From: Coprenecus sp949297365
GTDB taxonomy: Bacteria; Bacteroidota; Bacteroidia; Bacteroidales; UBA932
DNA length: 64,000 nt
NCBI GenBank assembly: GCA_963931055.1
Contig: OZ006987.1
Coordinates: 2,418,001-2,482,000 of the forward strand
Direction of reading: 5' to 3'
The position numbers and the translations under genes are program-made. The notes under the pieces were generated by a model that worked only from the letters and a program-made list of their open reading frames with translations, had not been told where the DNA came from and made no database searches. Below, in pieces: positions 53,264-61,898 of this stretch (within the stretch, counting starts at the first letter, position 1; each line of letters opens with the position of its first letter).

Positions 53264-54439
53264 ATGGGCAAAGATTATTCCAATATCAGACCTTATGATG
53301 ACAGGGAGACTTCGCAGGCGCTGAAGCGTGTTGCGTCGGCTCCTGAGCTTAAAGCTATTTCAGACTTTATTTATGGCCCCGGGCACGAGGAGGAGCTTCG
53401 TGACAGGCTGCGTAACCTGGACGGGATATATCAGTTCCAGGCATCTGTGATGGCCGGAGTCATACAGGCCATCATAGACAAGACTTCGGCAGGACTTACC
53501 GTAGAGGGGCTGGAGCATGTCCGGGACGGAAGGAAGCATATGCTCATCTCCAACCACAGGGATATCATCCTGGATCCGGCGATTATCCAGCTGGTGCTCT
53601 TCAACCATCATATTTCCACGACAGAGATAGCCGTAGGAGACAACCTTATAGCCAATCCGCTGATTGAGGACATTTTCCGCTCCAACCGCATGATAAAGGT
53701 CGTAAGGGGAGGTACGCCGAGGGAGAAATATCTCTCGTCATCCCTTCTGTCGTCGTATATGCGGGAGAATATTACCTCGGACAGGTGCTCGGTATGGATA
53801 GCGCAGCGCAACGGCCGTTCCAAAGACGGGCACGACGCCACCGAGCAGGGCCTGCTTAAGATGTTCGAGATGAGCGGAAGCGGGGACTTTGTCAAGGACT
53901 TCAGGGAACTGTCGATACTTCCTATAGCCATATCCTATCAGTATGAGCCGTGCGACTTTCTGAAAGCCAGGGAACTGTATATCTCCAGAAGGGAGCGGTA
54001 TGTCAAGAAGCCCGGAGAGGACACGATAAGCATACTGACCGGTGTAAGGCAGGATAAGGGCCGCATAGCGTTTCATTTCTGCCCGGAAATCACTGAGCGG
54101 GAACTGACTGAGTGTGCCTCATACGAGAAGAACGAGCGGTTCAAGGCCCTGGCGGACATCATGGACGGCAGGATCTGCGGCAGTTACCGTCTGTGGGATA
54201 CCAACTACATAGCATACGATATGCTTGAGAAAGGAGAGGCCTGTGCTTCCGAGTATACGCATGAGAGCCGCGCGGTCTTCCTTGAGCGCATGAAAAAGGG
54301 CCTTTCCGCCATAGTGGAGAAAGAGCCCTGTATCGATATGGATGAGCTGACGGAGATATATCTCTCTATCTATGCTAATCCTGTACGTTCCGTACGTGAA
54401 CGTCAAGCTGGGGATAGGGGAAGGTCATGCCCTGTTTAG
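53264..54439 (+). CDS. 1-acyl-glycerol-3-phosphate acyltransferase-like protein (PlsC-type)
   Basis: The 391-residue protein carries the acyltransferase motif N-H-R-D-I-I-L-D (residues 99-106; H and D are catalytic). Block II follows near 145 (F-R-S-N-R), with W-I-A-Q-R-N-G-R-S-K-D-G near 183. It is longer than classical PlsC, like a Bacteroidota group annotated as lysophosphatidate or glycerol acyltransferase. No membrane span is obvious, so it would be peripheral. It is coupled to the M28 peptidase gene. The last 65 bases overlap the convergent MscS gene, so about 21 C-terminal residues (R-S-V-R-E-R-Q-A ...) are read from the antisense of MscS. Confidence 0.85.
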   Translation: MGKDYSNIRPYDDRETSQALKRVASAPELKAISDFIYGPGHEEELRDRLRNLDGIYQFQASVMAGVIQAIIDKTSAGLTVEGLEHVRDGRKHMLISNHRDIILDPAIIQLVLFNHHISTTEIAVGDNLIANPLIEDIFRSNRMIKVVRGGTPREKYLSSSLLSSYMRENITSDRCSVWIAQRNGRSKDGHDATEQGLLKMFEMSGSGDFVKDFRELSILPIAISYQYEPCDFLKARELYISRRERYVKKPGEDTISILTGVRQDKGRIAFHFCPEITERELTECASYEKNERFKALADIMDGRICGSYRLWDTNYIAYDMLEKGEACASEYTHESRAVFLERMKKGLSAIVEKEPCIDMDELTEIYLSIYANPVRSVRERQAGDRGRSCPV

Positions 54440-55280
54440 GGAAATCCTCGTAGATGAGCTTGTTGATGTCAAAGTACAGGCCCCAGTAGTCGCTGTTCTT
54501 CGTCCATGCCCTGGCTGTCAGGATGATGGCGCTGTCTCCGAGCTGCGAAAGGGCTGCGAAGGGAGGCTCAGGTGTGTTCAGAACCCTGGGATCCTTGCTG
54601 AGATAGTCTTTCAGCAGCGCGATGCCCTTTTCCGCGTCATCTCCGTACGATACGCTGATGTTCCAGTCTACGCGTCTGAGTTCGGATGTGCTGTAGTTCT
54701 GGATATTGCTGTTGGCGACGGAGCCGTTGGGCAGATGCACTATCTTATTGTCCACAGTGTGGATCTGGGTGGAGGTGATGTTGATGGCATCCACTGTACC
54801 GCTGAAGCCGTTGGCATCGATATAGTCTCCGACCTTAAAAGGCTTGAACAGCAGCAGCATCACTCCGCCCGCAAAGTTCTGCAGGGTGCCGCTCAGTGCC
54901 ATGCCGACAGCCAGACCGCCGGCGGCCAGAAGAGCTGCGAACGTGCTGGTGGGCACTCCTAGGATGCTGACGACGATAACGAAGAGCAGTACTGTCAGGG
55001 AGATGTTGACAAAGCTTACCGTGAATGTCGCCAGGGAAGGTTCTACTTTTCTCTTTGTGAATACTTTGCGGAGCAGTTTCTTGACTCGCCGTATTATCCA
55101 TGCTCCAAGCAGATAGAGCAGTATTGCCGCGAGGACTTTCAATCCCCATTTGATGACGCTCTCAGTAACGGATGCGAAGATATCATGGCCGCTCATTGTG
55201 GATAGTTTGTGGATAGTCTCGCTGATTTCCACCGCAAGTGTGTCGGATGGATCCGGTGTTAAGTCTATTTGTGGTATCAT
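54375..55280 (-). CDS. Small-conductance mechanosensitive channel (MscS family)
   Basis: The 301-residue inner-membrane channel opens under tension to release solutes in hypo-osmotic shock. Three membrane helices are seen, the third being the pore-lining G-L-A-V-G-M-A-L-S-G-T-L-Q-N-F-A-G-G-V followed by F-K-P-F-K-V-G-D-Y-I, the hallmark of the family. A cytosolic beta-domain follows (P-N-G-S-V-A-N-S near residue 195). The acidic N-terminus of about 45 residues precedes the first helix. The gene converges on the acyltransferase and overlaps it by 65 bases. Its start is 84 bases from the lysine operon. Confidence 0.95.
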   Translation of the reverse strand: MIPQIDLTPDPSDTLAVEISETIHKLSTMSGHDIFASVTESVIKWGLKVLAAILLYLLGAWIIRRVKKLLRKVFTKRKVEPSLATFTVSFVNISLTVLLFVIVVSILGVPTSTFAALLAAGGLAVGMALSGTLQNFAGGVMLLLFKPFKVGDYIDANGFSGTVDAINITSTQIHTVDNKIVHLPNGSVANSNIQNYSTSELRRVDWNISVSYGDDAEKGIALLKDYLSKDPRVLNTPEPPFAALSQLGDSAIILTARAWTKNSDYWGLYFDINKLIYEDFPKQGMTFPYPQLDVHVRNVQD

Positions 55281-55330
55281 AAAATTGATATTTGTAATAA
55301 TATTGGCAAATTTACTTAACTTTTATTACA

Positions 55331-55364
55331 TTTGCTAATTGAAAATTTATAAATACTATCTTTG
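55331..55364 (+). promoter_or_regulatory. Promoter of the lysine fermentation operon
   Basis: TTTG (55331-55334), 22 bases, then a perfect TATCTTTG (55357-55364). The box ends on the base before the ATG at 55365. If used, transcription would begin inside the gene, so either the message is leaderless with an unusually early start, or another start site is used. Confidence 0.5.
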
Positions 55365-56015
55365 ATGAAAAAGGAAATAACACTGGATCAGGCCGTCTCA
55401 ATGGTAAAGGACGGCATGACCGTCATGGTCGGAGGTTTTCTGGGCGTAGGCGCTCCTCTCCGGATCATGGACGCGCTCGCAGAAAGTGGAGTCAAGGACC
55501 TGACTGTCATCTGCAACGACACGGCGTTCCCCGATAAGTCTCTCGGAAAGCTGGTCGTCAACAAACAGATTAAGAAACTCATTGTGTCACATGTCGGTAC
55601 CAATCCCGAGACCGGCAACCAGATGAATGCCGGAGAACTGGAAGTGGAGTTCTCGCCCCAGGGTACTCTCGCCGAAAGGATTCGTGCCAAAGGTGCTGGC
55701 CTTGGCGGAGTGCTTACCACGACCGGCATGGGGACTCTCGTAGCCGAGGGCAAGCCCGTGGTCAACGTGGACGGCAAGGATTATCTGCTGGAGAAGCCTC
55801 TGGGAGCCGATATCGCTCTGCTGGGCGCATCCATAGCCGATGAGTCAGGCAATCTGGTGTACAAGGGCACCACTCAGAATTTCAACCCCGTAATGGCCAT
55901 GGCTGCCGACCTCGTGATAGTGGAGGCCGAGAAGGTGGTTCCCGTAGGGGAGATAGCTCCCGAGGCAGTTCATACCCCGGGTATTTTTGTGAATTATATC
56001 TATAAAAGGAAGTAA
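55365..56015 (+). CDS. atoD: CoA-transferase subunit alpha (AtoD-like)
   Basis: This is the alpha subunit of a class I CoA-transferase, in this setting probably exchanging CoA between butyryl-CoA and acetoacetate at the end of lysine fermentation. The 216-residue sequence has the glycine-rich V-G-G-F-L-G-V-G-A-P near residue 20, V-S-H-V-G-T-N-P-E near 70, G-A-G-L-G-G-V-L-T near 110 and P-G-I-F-V-N at the end. A TTG one codon upstream is rejected in favour of ATG 55365, which matches the homologous M-K-K start. The beta subunit, which holds the catalytic Glu, is not beside it in this window. kal follows after 2 bases. Confidence 0.9.
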   Translation: MKKEITLDQAVSMVKDGMTVMVGGFLGVGAPLRIMDALAESGVKDLTVICNDTAFPDKSLGKLVVNKQIKKLIVSHVGTNPETGNQMNAGELEVEFSPQGTLAERIRAKGAGLGGVLTTTGMGTLVAEGKPVVNVDGKDYLLEKPLGADIALLGASIADESGNLVYKGTTQNFNPVMAMAADLVIVEAEKVVPVGEIAPEAVHTPGIFVNYIYKRK

Positions 56016-56017
56016 CA

Positions 56018-56404
56018 ATGGGCGCAAAATCACTTATCAGAATGCGTATGAGCTGCCATGACGCACACTACGGCGGCAATCTTGTGGACGGAGCCAAGAT
56101 GCTCCAGCTTTTCGGAGACGTGGCGACTGAGCTGCTTATCATCAATGACGGAGACGAAGGCCTGTTCAAGGCGTATGACAATGTCGAGTTCATGGCTCCC
56201 GTATATGCAGGAGACTACATCGAGGCCGAGGGTGAGATCGTGTCGGTGGGCAATACCTCCCGCAAGATGGTCTTCGAGGCCAGAAAGGTGATAGCACCCC
56301 GTCCTGACGTGTCGGATTCGGCTGCGGACGTGCTCGCAGAGCCTATAGTGGTCTGCAGGGCAAGCGGTACATGCGTGGTGCCCAAGAAGTGTCAGAGGAA
56401 ATAA
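56018..56404 (+). CDS. kal: 3-aminobutyryl-CoA ammonia-lyase
   Basis: Kal removes ammonia from L-3-aminobutyryl-CoA to give crotonyl-CoA in lysine fermentation. The 128-residue protein is a short hotdog-like chain starting M-G-A-K-S-L-I-R-M-R-M-S and containing H-Y-G-G-N-L-V-D-G-A near residue 17 and F-M-A-P-V-Y-A-G-D-Y near 60. Length and neighbours match experimentally defined Kal proteins. It lies between the CoA-transferase and kce genes, 2 and 18 bases from them, clearly in one operon. Confidence 0.93.
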   Translation: MGAKSLIRMRMSCHDAHYGGNLVDGAKMLQLFGDVATELLIINDGDEGLFKAYDNVEFMAPVYAGDYIEAEGEIVSVGNTSRKMVFEARKVIAPRPDVSDSAADVLAEPIVVCRASGTCVVPKKCQRK

Positions 56405-56422
56405 CAACATCACTGTCTTTAT

Positions 56423-57250
56423 ATGGAAAAATTGATAATCACCGCCGCCATCTGCGGTGCCGAGGTGCTCAAGGAGCACAATCCGGCAGTTCCTTATACC
56501 GTGGAGGAGTGCGTCAGGGAAGCCAAATCGGCCTATAATGCCGGTGCTTCTCTCATCCATCTTCACGTGCGTGAGGATGACGGTACGCCTACCCAGAGCA
56601 AGGAGCGTTTCAGAGTCATCATCGAGGCCATCAAGAAAGAATGTCCCGATGTCATCATCCAGCCTTCTACCGGCGGAGCCGTGGGCATGACCAACGACGA
56701 GAGGCTTCAGCCCACCGAGCTGCTTCCCGAAATGGCAACTCTTGACTGCGGTACTCTCAACTTCGGTGGGGATGATATCTTCGAGAATACGGAGAATACC
56801 ATCAAGTATTTCGGTCAGAGGATGATAGAGCGCGGTATCAAACCTGAACTCGAGGTCTTCGACAAGTCCATGATCGAGATGGCCCTCAGGCTGCACCGCA
56901 AGGGATATATTCAGGCGCCCATGCATTTCGATTTCGTGATGGGAGTCAACGGAGGTATCGGAGGAGAACTCCGGGATTTCGTATTCCTGCGCGGCAGCAT
57001 ACCCTCTGACGCCACATATACGGTGGCCGGTATCGGACGCTACGAGTTTCCTCTGGCAGCTGCCGCAATCATCGACGGCGGTCATGTAAGGGTGGGTTTC
57101 GAGGACAATGTGTACCTGAGCAAGGGTGTCCTGGCAAAGTCCAACGGAGAGCTGGTGGAGAAGGTGGTCCGCATCGCCCGCGAGTTCGGACGCGAGATCG
57201 CCACACCGGCCGAGGCACGTCAGATCCTTTCGCTGAAACCACTTAATTAA
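56423..57250 (+). CDS. kce: 3-keto-5-aminohexanoate cleavage enzyme
   Basis: Kce condenses 3-keto-5-aminohexanoate with acetyl-CoA, giving acetoacetate and L-3-aminobutyryl-CoA. The 275-residue protein is of the BKACE (DUF849) family, a zinc TIM barrel. The ligand pair H46-L-H48 is seen in L-I-H-L-H-V-R, and Q-P-S-T-G-G, T-L-D-C-G-T-L-N-F-G and the late G-G-H-V-R-V-G-F-E-D strand are typical. The start M-E-K-L-I-I-T-A-A-I is standard. kal precedes by 18 bases and kdd follows by 44 bases, a gap holding a possible secondary promoter. Confidence 0.95.
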   Translation: MEKLIITAAICGAEVLKEHNPAVPYTVEECVREAKSAYNAGASLIHLHVREDDGTPTQSKERFRVIIEAIKKECPDVIIQPSTGGAVGMTNDERLQPTELLPEMATLDCGTLNFGGDDIFENTENTIKYFGQRMIERGIKPELEVFDKSMIEMALRLHRKGYIQAPMHFDFVMGVNGGIGGELRDFVFLRGSIPSDATYTVAGIGRYEFPLAAAAIIDGGHVRVGFEDNVYLSKGVLAKSNGELVEKVVRIAREFGREIATPAEARQILSLKPLN

Positions 57251-57258
57251 TAACTTTG
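57251..57258 (+). promoter_or_regulatory. Possible internal promoter before kdd
   Basis: TAACTTTG matches TAnnTTTG directly after the kce stop and 36 bases before kdd. The -33 position has TTTC with a 19-base spacer, one mismatch. Confidence 0.4.
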
Positions 57259-57294
57259 AATCAGAATAATCAACAATCATAAAACTACAAAATT

Positions 57295-58341
57295 ATGGCA
57301 CAGAAACATGGAAATAAATACGGAGTTCACAGAGTGATTTCACCCAAAGGTGTGCTCCCTCAGCCCGCTGACAAGCTGGACAACAATATGGACGAGATCT
57401 ACGACAATGAGATACTCATCGACGTACAGACCCTCAATATTGACTCGGCTTCTTTCACCGATATCTCCAACCGCGCCGGCGGTGACCCCGAGAAGATCAA
57501 GGAGATAATGCTGGATATAGTAGCCAAGCAGGGCAAGCACCGCAATCCCTGGACAGGTTCGGGCGGAATGCTTCTCGGTACAGTCGAGAAGATAGGCGAT
57601 GCCCTCAAGGACAAGATAGACCTTAAGGAAGGCGATAAGATCGCTACTCTCGTATCCCTGTCCCTGACACCTCTGCGTATCGACAGGATCAAGGAGATCC
57701 GCGCTGATGTGGACCAGGTGGACATTGACGGTAAGGCTATCCTCTTCGAGAGCGGTATCTACGCCAAAATCCCTTCGGATCTGCCCGAGAAACTTGCACT
57801 TTCAGCCCTCGATGTGGCCGGTGCTCCCGCCCAGACAGCCAAGCTGGTCAAGCCCGGCGATACAGTCCTGATTATCGGTGCCGGCGGCAAGTCAGGTATG
57901 CTCTGCTGCTACGAGGCCAAGAAACGCGCCGGTGTTACCGGTAAGGTTATCGGTCTCTGCCACAGCGAGAAGAGCACCAAGAGACTTCAGGCTCTCGGAT
58001 TCTGCGACTATGTGTTCTCGGCTGACGCAACCCAGGCAGTACCCGTACTGGAGAAGATAGAGGAGCTTACAAAGGGCCAGATGTGCGACATCACCATCAA
58101 CAACGTGAACATCCCCGATACAGAGATGACATCCATTCTCTGCACCAAGGACACCGGTCTGGTATACTTCTTCTCCATGGCCACCAGCTTTACGAAGGCG
58201 GCTCTCGGAGCCGAGGGTGTCGGCAGCGATGTCACCATGCTCATCGGAAACGGTTACACCAAGGGTCATGCCGAGATTACTCTGCAGGAACTCAGGGAAA
58301 GCGAGGAACTCAGAAAGATATTCACGGAACTCTACGCCTGA
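57295..58341 (+). CDS. kdd: 3,5-diaminohexanoate dehydrogenase
   Basis: Kdd oxidatively deaminates L-erythro-3,5-diaminohexanoate to 3-keto-5-aminohexanoate, producing NADH or NADPH. The 348-residue protein shows an alcohol-dehydrogenase-like layout: an N-terminal substrate domain and the nucleotide-binding Rossmann motif I-I-G-A-G-G-K-S-G-M-L near residue 200. The start M-A-Q-K-H-G-N-K-Y-G-V-H is typical of the family. It is flanked by kce and kamA (9 bases), the standard order in lysine fermenters. Confidence 0.95.
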   Translation: MAQKHGNKYGVHRVISPKGVLPQPADKLDNNMDEIYDNEILIDVQTLNIDSASFTDISNRAGGDPEKIKEIMLDIVAKQGKHRNPWTGSGGMLLGTVEKIGDALKDKIDLKEGDKIATLVSLSLTPLRIDRIKEIRADVDQVDIDGKAILFESGIYAKIPSDLPEKLALSALDVAGAPAQTAKLVKPGDTVLIIGAGGKSGMLCCYEAKKRAGVTGKVIGLCHSEKSTKRLQALGFCDYVFSADATQAVPVLEKIEELTKGQMCDITINNVNIPDTEMTSILCTKDTGLVYFFSMATSFTKAALGAEGVGSDVTMLIGNGYTKGHAEITLQELRESEELRKIFTELYA

Positions 58342-58350
58342 TAGTTTGCT

Positions 58351-59604
58351 ATGGAAGACCGTTCGCGTAGAAAAATACTGTTCCCCGAAGTTACGGACGA
58401 GCAGTGGAATGACTGGAAATGGCAGGTCAAGAACCGTATAGAGACTCTTGACCAGCTTAAGAAATACATTAAGCTCACTCCGGAGGAGGAAGAGGGGGTC
58501 CGCAAGACCCTCTCCACCCTTAGGATGGCTATCACTCCTTATTATCTGTCGCTGATTGATCCGGACGATCCTCACTGTCCTATCAGGAGGCAGGCTATAC
58601 CTACGGCAGCCGAGACATTCCAGGCTCCCGAGGACCTGCTGGACCCCCTGCACGAGGACGAGGACTCTCCGACACCCGGACTGACCCACAGGTATCCCGA
58701 CAGGGTCCTGATGCTCATCACCGACATGTGCTCTATGTACTGCCGTCACTGTACCCGCCGCCGTTTCGCCGGCCAGAAAGACGCAGAGTCTCCCGGAGAC
58801 AGGATTGAGAAGTGCATCGAGTATGTGGAGAGGACTCCCGTGGTCAGGGATGTGCTTCTCTCTGGCGGAGATGCCCTGATGGTCAGCGATGCAAAGCTGG
58901 AGTACATCATCAAGAGACTGCGTGCCATACCTCACGTGGAGATTATCCGTATCGGCTCCCGCACCCCCGTCGTATGTCCCCAGAGGATTACCGACGACCT
59001 GTGCAACATGCTGAAGAAGTATCATCCGATATGGCTCAACACGCACTTCAACCATCCCAATGAGGTTACTCCCGAGTCAGCGGCCGCATGTGCCCGTCTG
59101 GCCGATGCGGGCGTGCCTCTCGGCAACCAGTCCGTGCTCCTGCGCGGAGTCAACGACTGCGTGTATGTCATGAAGCATCTGGTACACGAGCTGGTGAAGA
59201 TGAGGGTGAGACCTTATTATATATACCAGTGCGACCTGTCTATGGGACTCGAGCATTTCCGTACCCCTGTATCGAAGGGTATAGAGATCATCGAGGGCCT
59301 CAGGGGACATACCTCCGGTTTTGCGGTGCCTACTTTCGTCGTGGATGCTCCCGGCGGAGGCGGCAAGACCCCTGTTATGCCCCAGTATGTCATATCCCAG
59401 TCACCGGGCAAGGTGGTTCTCAGGAATTTCGAGGGTGTGATTACTACATACACAGAACCGCCTGAGTATCATTCGGAGTGCCATTGTCCCGACTGTGAGG
59501 CCAAGAGGGCAAAGCTGGAGGGTGTCGCCTCGCTGCTTGAGGGCGAGAAGATGACCATTGAACCTACTGTCCTCAAGAGAAGGGAGAGACATCACAGTAA
59601 ATAA
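58351..59604 (+). CDS. kamA: Lysine 2,3-aminomutase
   Basis: KamA, a radical SAM and PLP enzyme, converts L-lysine to L-beta-lysine, the entry to the pathway. In the 417-residue protein the SAM cluster cysteines are C127, C131 and C134 (M-C-S-M-Y-C-R-H-C-T-R-R). The PLP lysine lies in P-G-G-G-G-K near residue 339. A Cys-rich tail (C-H-C-P-D-C, near 375) matches the zinc site of the clostridial enzyme. The gene starts 9 bases after kdd and ends 10 bases before kamB. EpmB is a shorter relative without the C-terminal zinc-site region, so KamA is the better call. Confidence 0.96.
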   Translation: MEDRSRRKILFPEVTDEQWNDWKWQVKNRIETLDQLKKYIKLTPEEEEGVRKTLSTLRMAITPYYLSLIDPDDPHCPIRRQAIPTAAETFQAPEDLLDPLHEDEDSPTPGLTHRYPDRVLMLITDMCSMYCRHCTRRRFAGQKDAESPGDRIEKCIEYVERTPVVRDVLLSGGDALMVSDAKLEYIIKRLRAIPHVEIIRIGSRTPVVCPQRITDDLCNMLKKYHPIWLNTHFNHPNEVTPESAAACARLADAGVPLGNQSVLLRGVNDCVYVMKHLVHELVKMRVRPYYIYQCDLSMGLEHFRTPVSKGIEIIEGLRGHTSGFAVPTFVVDAPGGGGKTPVMPQYVISQSPGKVVLRNFEGVITTYTEPPEYHSECHCPDCEAKRAKLEGVASLLEGEKMTIEPTVLKRRERHHSK

Positions 59605-59614
59605 CGTAGATTAG

Positions 59615-60565
59615 ATGCCATTTGTCCATGAGCTGTTGAATTACCGGAGTGTAGCAGTGGTCGGAATGGAGAAGAATTGCGGCAAGACAGAGTGCCTCAA
59701 TTACATTATCCGCCGTCTGCCGCTGCATGAGCGCAAGGTGTGCGTGACATCCATAGGACTGGACGGGGAGAGGACTGATCAGGTCACAAGGACTCCCAAA
59801 CCGGAGATAGTGCTCCGCGAGGGTATGTTCTTCTCCACATCCGAGACCCATTACAGGGCCCGCAGGATGGTGTCCGAGATTGTGGATATATCCGATGAGA
59901 CAACGGCATTGGGAAGACTGATAACTGCGAAGGTGGTCTCGGAAGGGAAAGTCATCCTTTCGGGACCTTCTTCGACAGCTTCCCTGAGAAGATGGATGAG
60001 CGGCATTGCCGGTTTCGGTATAGACCTTACGATAATAGACGGGGCGCTTTCGCGGAAAAGCAGCGCCTCTCCTGCTGTAAGTGATGCGATGGTCCTGGCG
60101 ACGGGTGCCGCGCTTTCTTCCAGCCTTCCTACACTGATTGACCTTACGGCTTTTTGTGTCACTATGATACGCCTGCCGTTGGCCGGGACCCCCGGGGATG
60201 CCGCACATACCGTCACGGTTTCTTCAATGGCTTCCGATATCGGAATCGGAAATGATGTGGAAAGGGTGGAAGTGACTGGAGCTCTGACTGACAGACTGTT
60301 GTCTCGTCTGACGCAGGAAGGCGGTGTGGACAGGTACGAGGTAGTGGTGGAGGATTTCACCAGGATATTCGTCACTCCGGGGCAGTACCGCAGTTTTGTA
60401 CGTGCCGGCGGACGGCTGAGAGTACGCCGGCGTACAGTGCTGTTGGCCGTATGTGCCAACCCGCTGGCTCCCAATGGTTATCGTATGGATTCGGAACTCT
60501 TGTGCGCAAGACTTTCCGACAAGTTGCAGATACCGGTATACGATATAAAGAGACATGAAGCTTAG
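59615..60565 (+). CDS. kamB: Lysine 5,6-aminomutase reactivase subunit KamB
   Basis: KamB is found with KamC in lysine-fermenting operons and is thought to help restore B12-inactivated 5,6-aminomutase. The 316-residue protein has a P-loop G-M-E-K-N-C-G-K-T at residues 17-25, followed by a Rossmann-like part with I-G-L-D-G-E-R-T-D near 47-55. Its C-terminal half has no clear motif. It is cytosolic. The position between kamA and kamC and the P-loop support the name; the reactivation role is known from family reasoning more than direct study. It overlaps kamC by 11 bases. Confidence 0.85.
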   Translation: MPFVHELLNYRSVAVVGMEKNCGKTECLNYIIRRLPLHERKVCVTSIGLDGERTDQVTRTPKPEIVLREGMFFSTSETHYRARRMVSEIVDISDETTALGRLITAKVVSEGKVILSGPSSTASLRRWMSGIAGFGIDLTIIDGALSRKSSASPAVSDAMVLATGAALSSSLPTLIDLTAFCVTMIRLPLAGTPGDAAHTVTVSSMASDIGIGNDVERVEVTGALTDRLLSRLTQEGGVDRYEVVVEDFTRIFVTPGQYRSFVRAGGRLRVRRRTVLLAVCANPLAPNGYRMDSELLCARLSDKLQIPVYDIKRHEA

Positions 60566-61898
60566 AGATATCATAGATTCGCCATGCGGTCTCAGGTACA
60601 TGATAGAGACTCTTCCGGTAGCGTCCGGGTATTCTCTCAGGTATCTGATGGACTCTACAGCCTGCTCGACCGAGGAGGAGGTTATGGAAAGCTATGCCGC
60701 TTTGCACAGTTTCCTTCCGGCAGCTTCTGACGGCAACTTGGTGGCTATGCTTCATTCTGAGCTTTGTACGCTTAAAAATATCTCCAGCACATTAGACAGA
60801 CTGGAGTCGGCCTGTACTGTGGACGACATCGAGTTGTTCGAGGTCAAGCATCTTATCATGCTTGGCCGCAGAGTATCTGCCCTGCTGTCGGCTTCAGGAT
60901 GGCCCGCCCTGTCTCCTGATGTGTCATTTACGGACAGTCCGCTGTCAGTACTTGATCCTGACGGTACCGGCATAGCCTCGTTTTACATTTACGACTCCTA
61001 TTCAGCCGAACTGGCCGGTCTGAGACTGCGTCTGGGCCGGGAGACAGATCCCGATGCGCGGGAAAGTCTTATGAGAGAGGAACAGCAGGAGGAGAGCCGT
61101 ATAAGGGCCGGTATATGTGAGGATCTCAGGCCTTCGGTTCCGGCTCTGAGGAAGCTGATGGAGTCATTGGCAGTCCTGGATATAACCTTTGCCAAGGCGG
61201 TACAGGTGAGGACAATGAACCTGTGCATACCGGTCTTGACTTCAGGCAAGACTGTATATAAAGGGATGTATCATCCTTATATAAAGTCTATTCTCGAAAA
61301 GAGTGATAAGGAGTTTACTCCCATAGACATAGACTTTGGAGACGAGCCGGTGGTCATAATAGGTGCCAATATGGGAGGCAAGACCGTTGTCCTGAAGATG
61401 GCGGCCCTTTGCCAGTATCTCTTCAGTTTCGGTATGGGGATTCCAGCCGAATCAGCGGAGATAGTGCTGAAAAAGCGTGTATTCTTTATATCCGGGGATG
61501 CTCAGGACATGGGGGCCGGCCTTTCCTCGTTTGCAGCCGAGATGACGGCTATCGACCAGGTTGTCCGTGCTTCGGAAACGGAAGGGACGGACATAGTGGC
61601 CATGATTGATGAGCCGGCAAGGAGTACCAATCCCATTGAGGGTACGGCTCTTGTGGAGGCTCTGCTAAGGCTGATGGAGGGCAGGAGCGCGGCTATGTTG
61701 CTTACGACGCATTACAATATATCCTCCGCATGCTGTCGCAGACTGCGTGTTGCCGGAGTTGAGAATGGAAAGATGAATTACCGGCTCTGCCCGGCTCCTG
61801 ACGGGACTGTGCCCCACGAGGCCTTGAATGTGGCGGAGTCATTGAATATTTCTCCCGAATGGATAGGGGAGGCAAAAAAACTATTGAAACATGAATAG
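60555..61898 (+). CDS. kamC: Lysine 5,6-aminomutase reactivase ATPase KamC (MutS-like)
   Basis: The 447-residue protein has a MutS-type ATPase domain: Walker A G-A-N-M-G-G-K-T near residue 272 (compare G-P-N-M-G-G-K-S in MutS), Walker B region I-V-A-M-I-D-E-P-A near 345 and the T-T-H-Y-N signature near 382. The mismatch-recognition and connector domains of MutS are absent, so DNA repair is unlikely. As KamC it is expected to use ATP to release damaged cobalamin from the aminomutase together with KamB. The start overlaps kamB by 11 bases and the end overlaps kamD by 8, indicating tight coupling. Confidence 0.9.
   Translation: MKLRDIIDSPCGLRYMIETLPVASGYSLRYLMDSTACSTEEEVMESYAALHSFLPAASDGNLVAMLHSELCTLKNISSTLDRLESACTVDDIELFEVKHLIMLGRRVSALLSASGWPALSPDVSFTDSPLSVLDPDGTGIASFYIYDSYSAELAGLRLRLGRETDPDARESLMREEQQEESRIRAGICEDLRPSVPALRKLMESLAVLDITFAKAVQVRTMNLCIPVLTSGKTVYKGMYHPYIKSILEKSDKEFTPIDIDFGDEPVVIIGANMGGKTVVLKMAALCQYLFSFGMGIPAESAEIVLKKRVFFISGDAQDMGAGLSSFAAEMTAIDQVVRASETEGTDIVAMIDEPARSTNPIEGTALVEALLRLMEGRSAAMLLTTHYNISSACCRRLRVAGVENGKMNYRLCPAPDGTVPHEALNVAESLNISPEWIGEAKKLLKHE

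Noticed and set aside
57892..59055. 387-codon open frame antisense to kdd and kamA
   Set aside because: It spans the junction of two well-identified genes on the other strand. A real gene would not mirror both.
60555..61898. MutS DNA mismatch repair protein
   Set aside because: It lacks the mismatch-recognition and connector domains and sits in the kam operon, so KamC is the better name.
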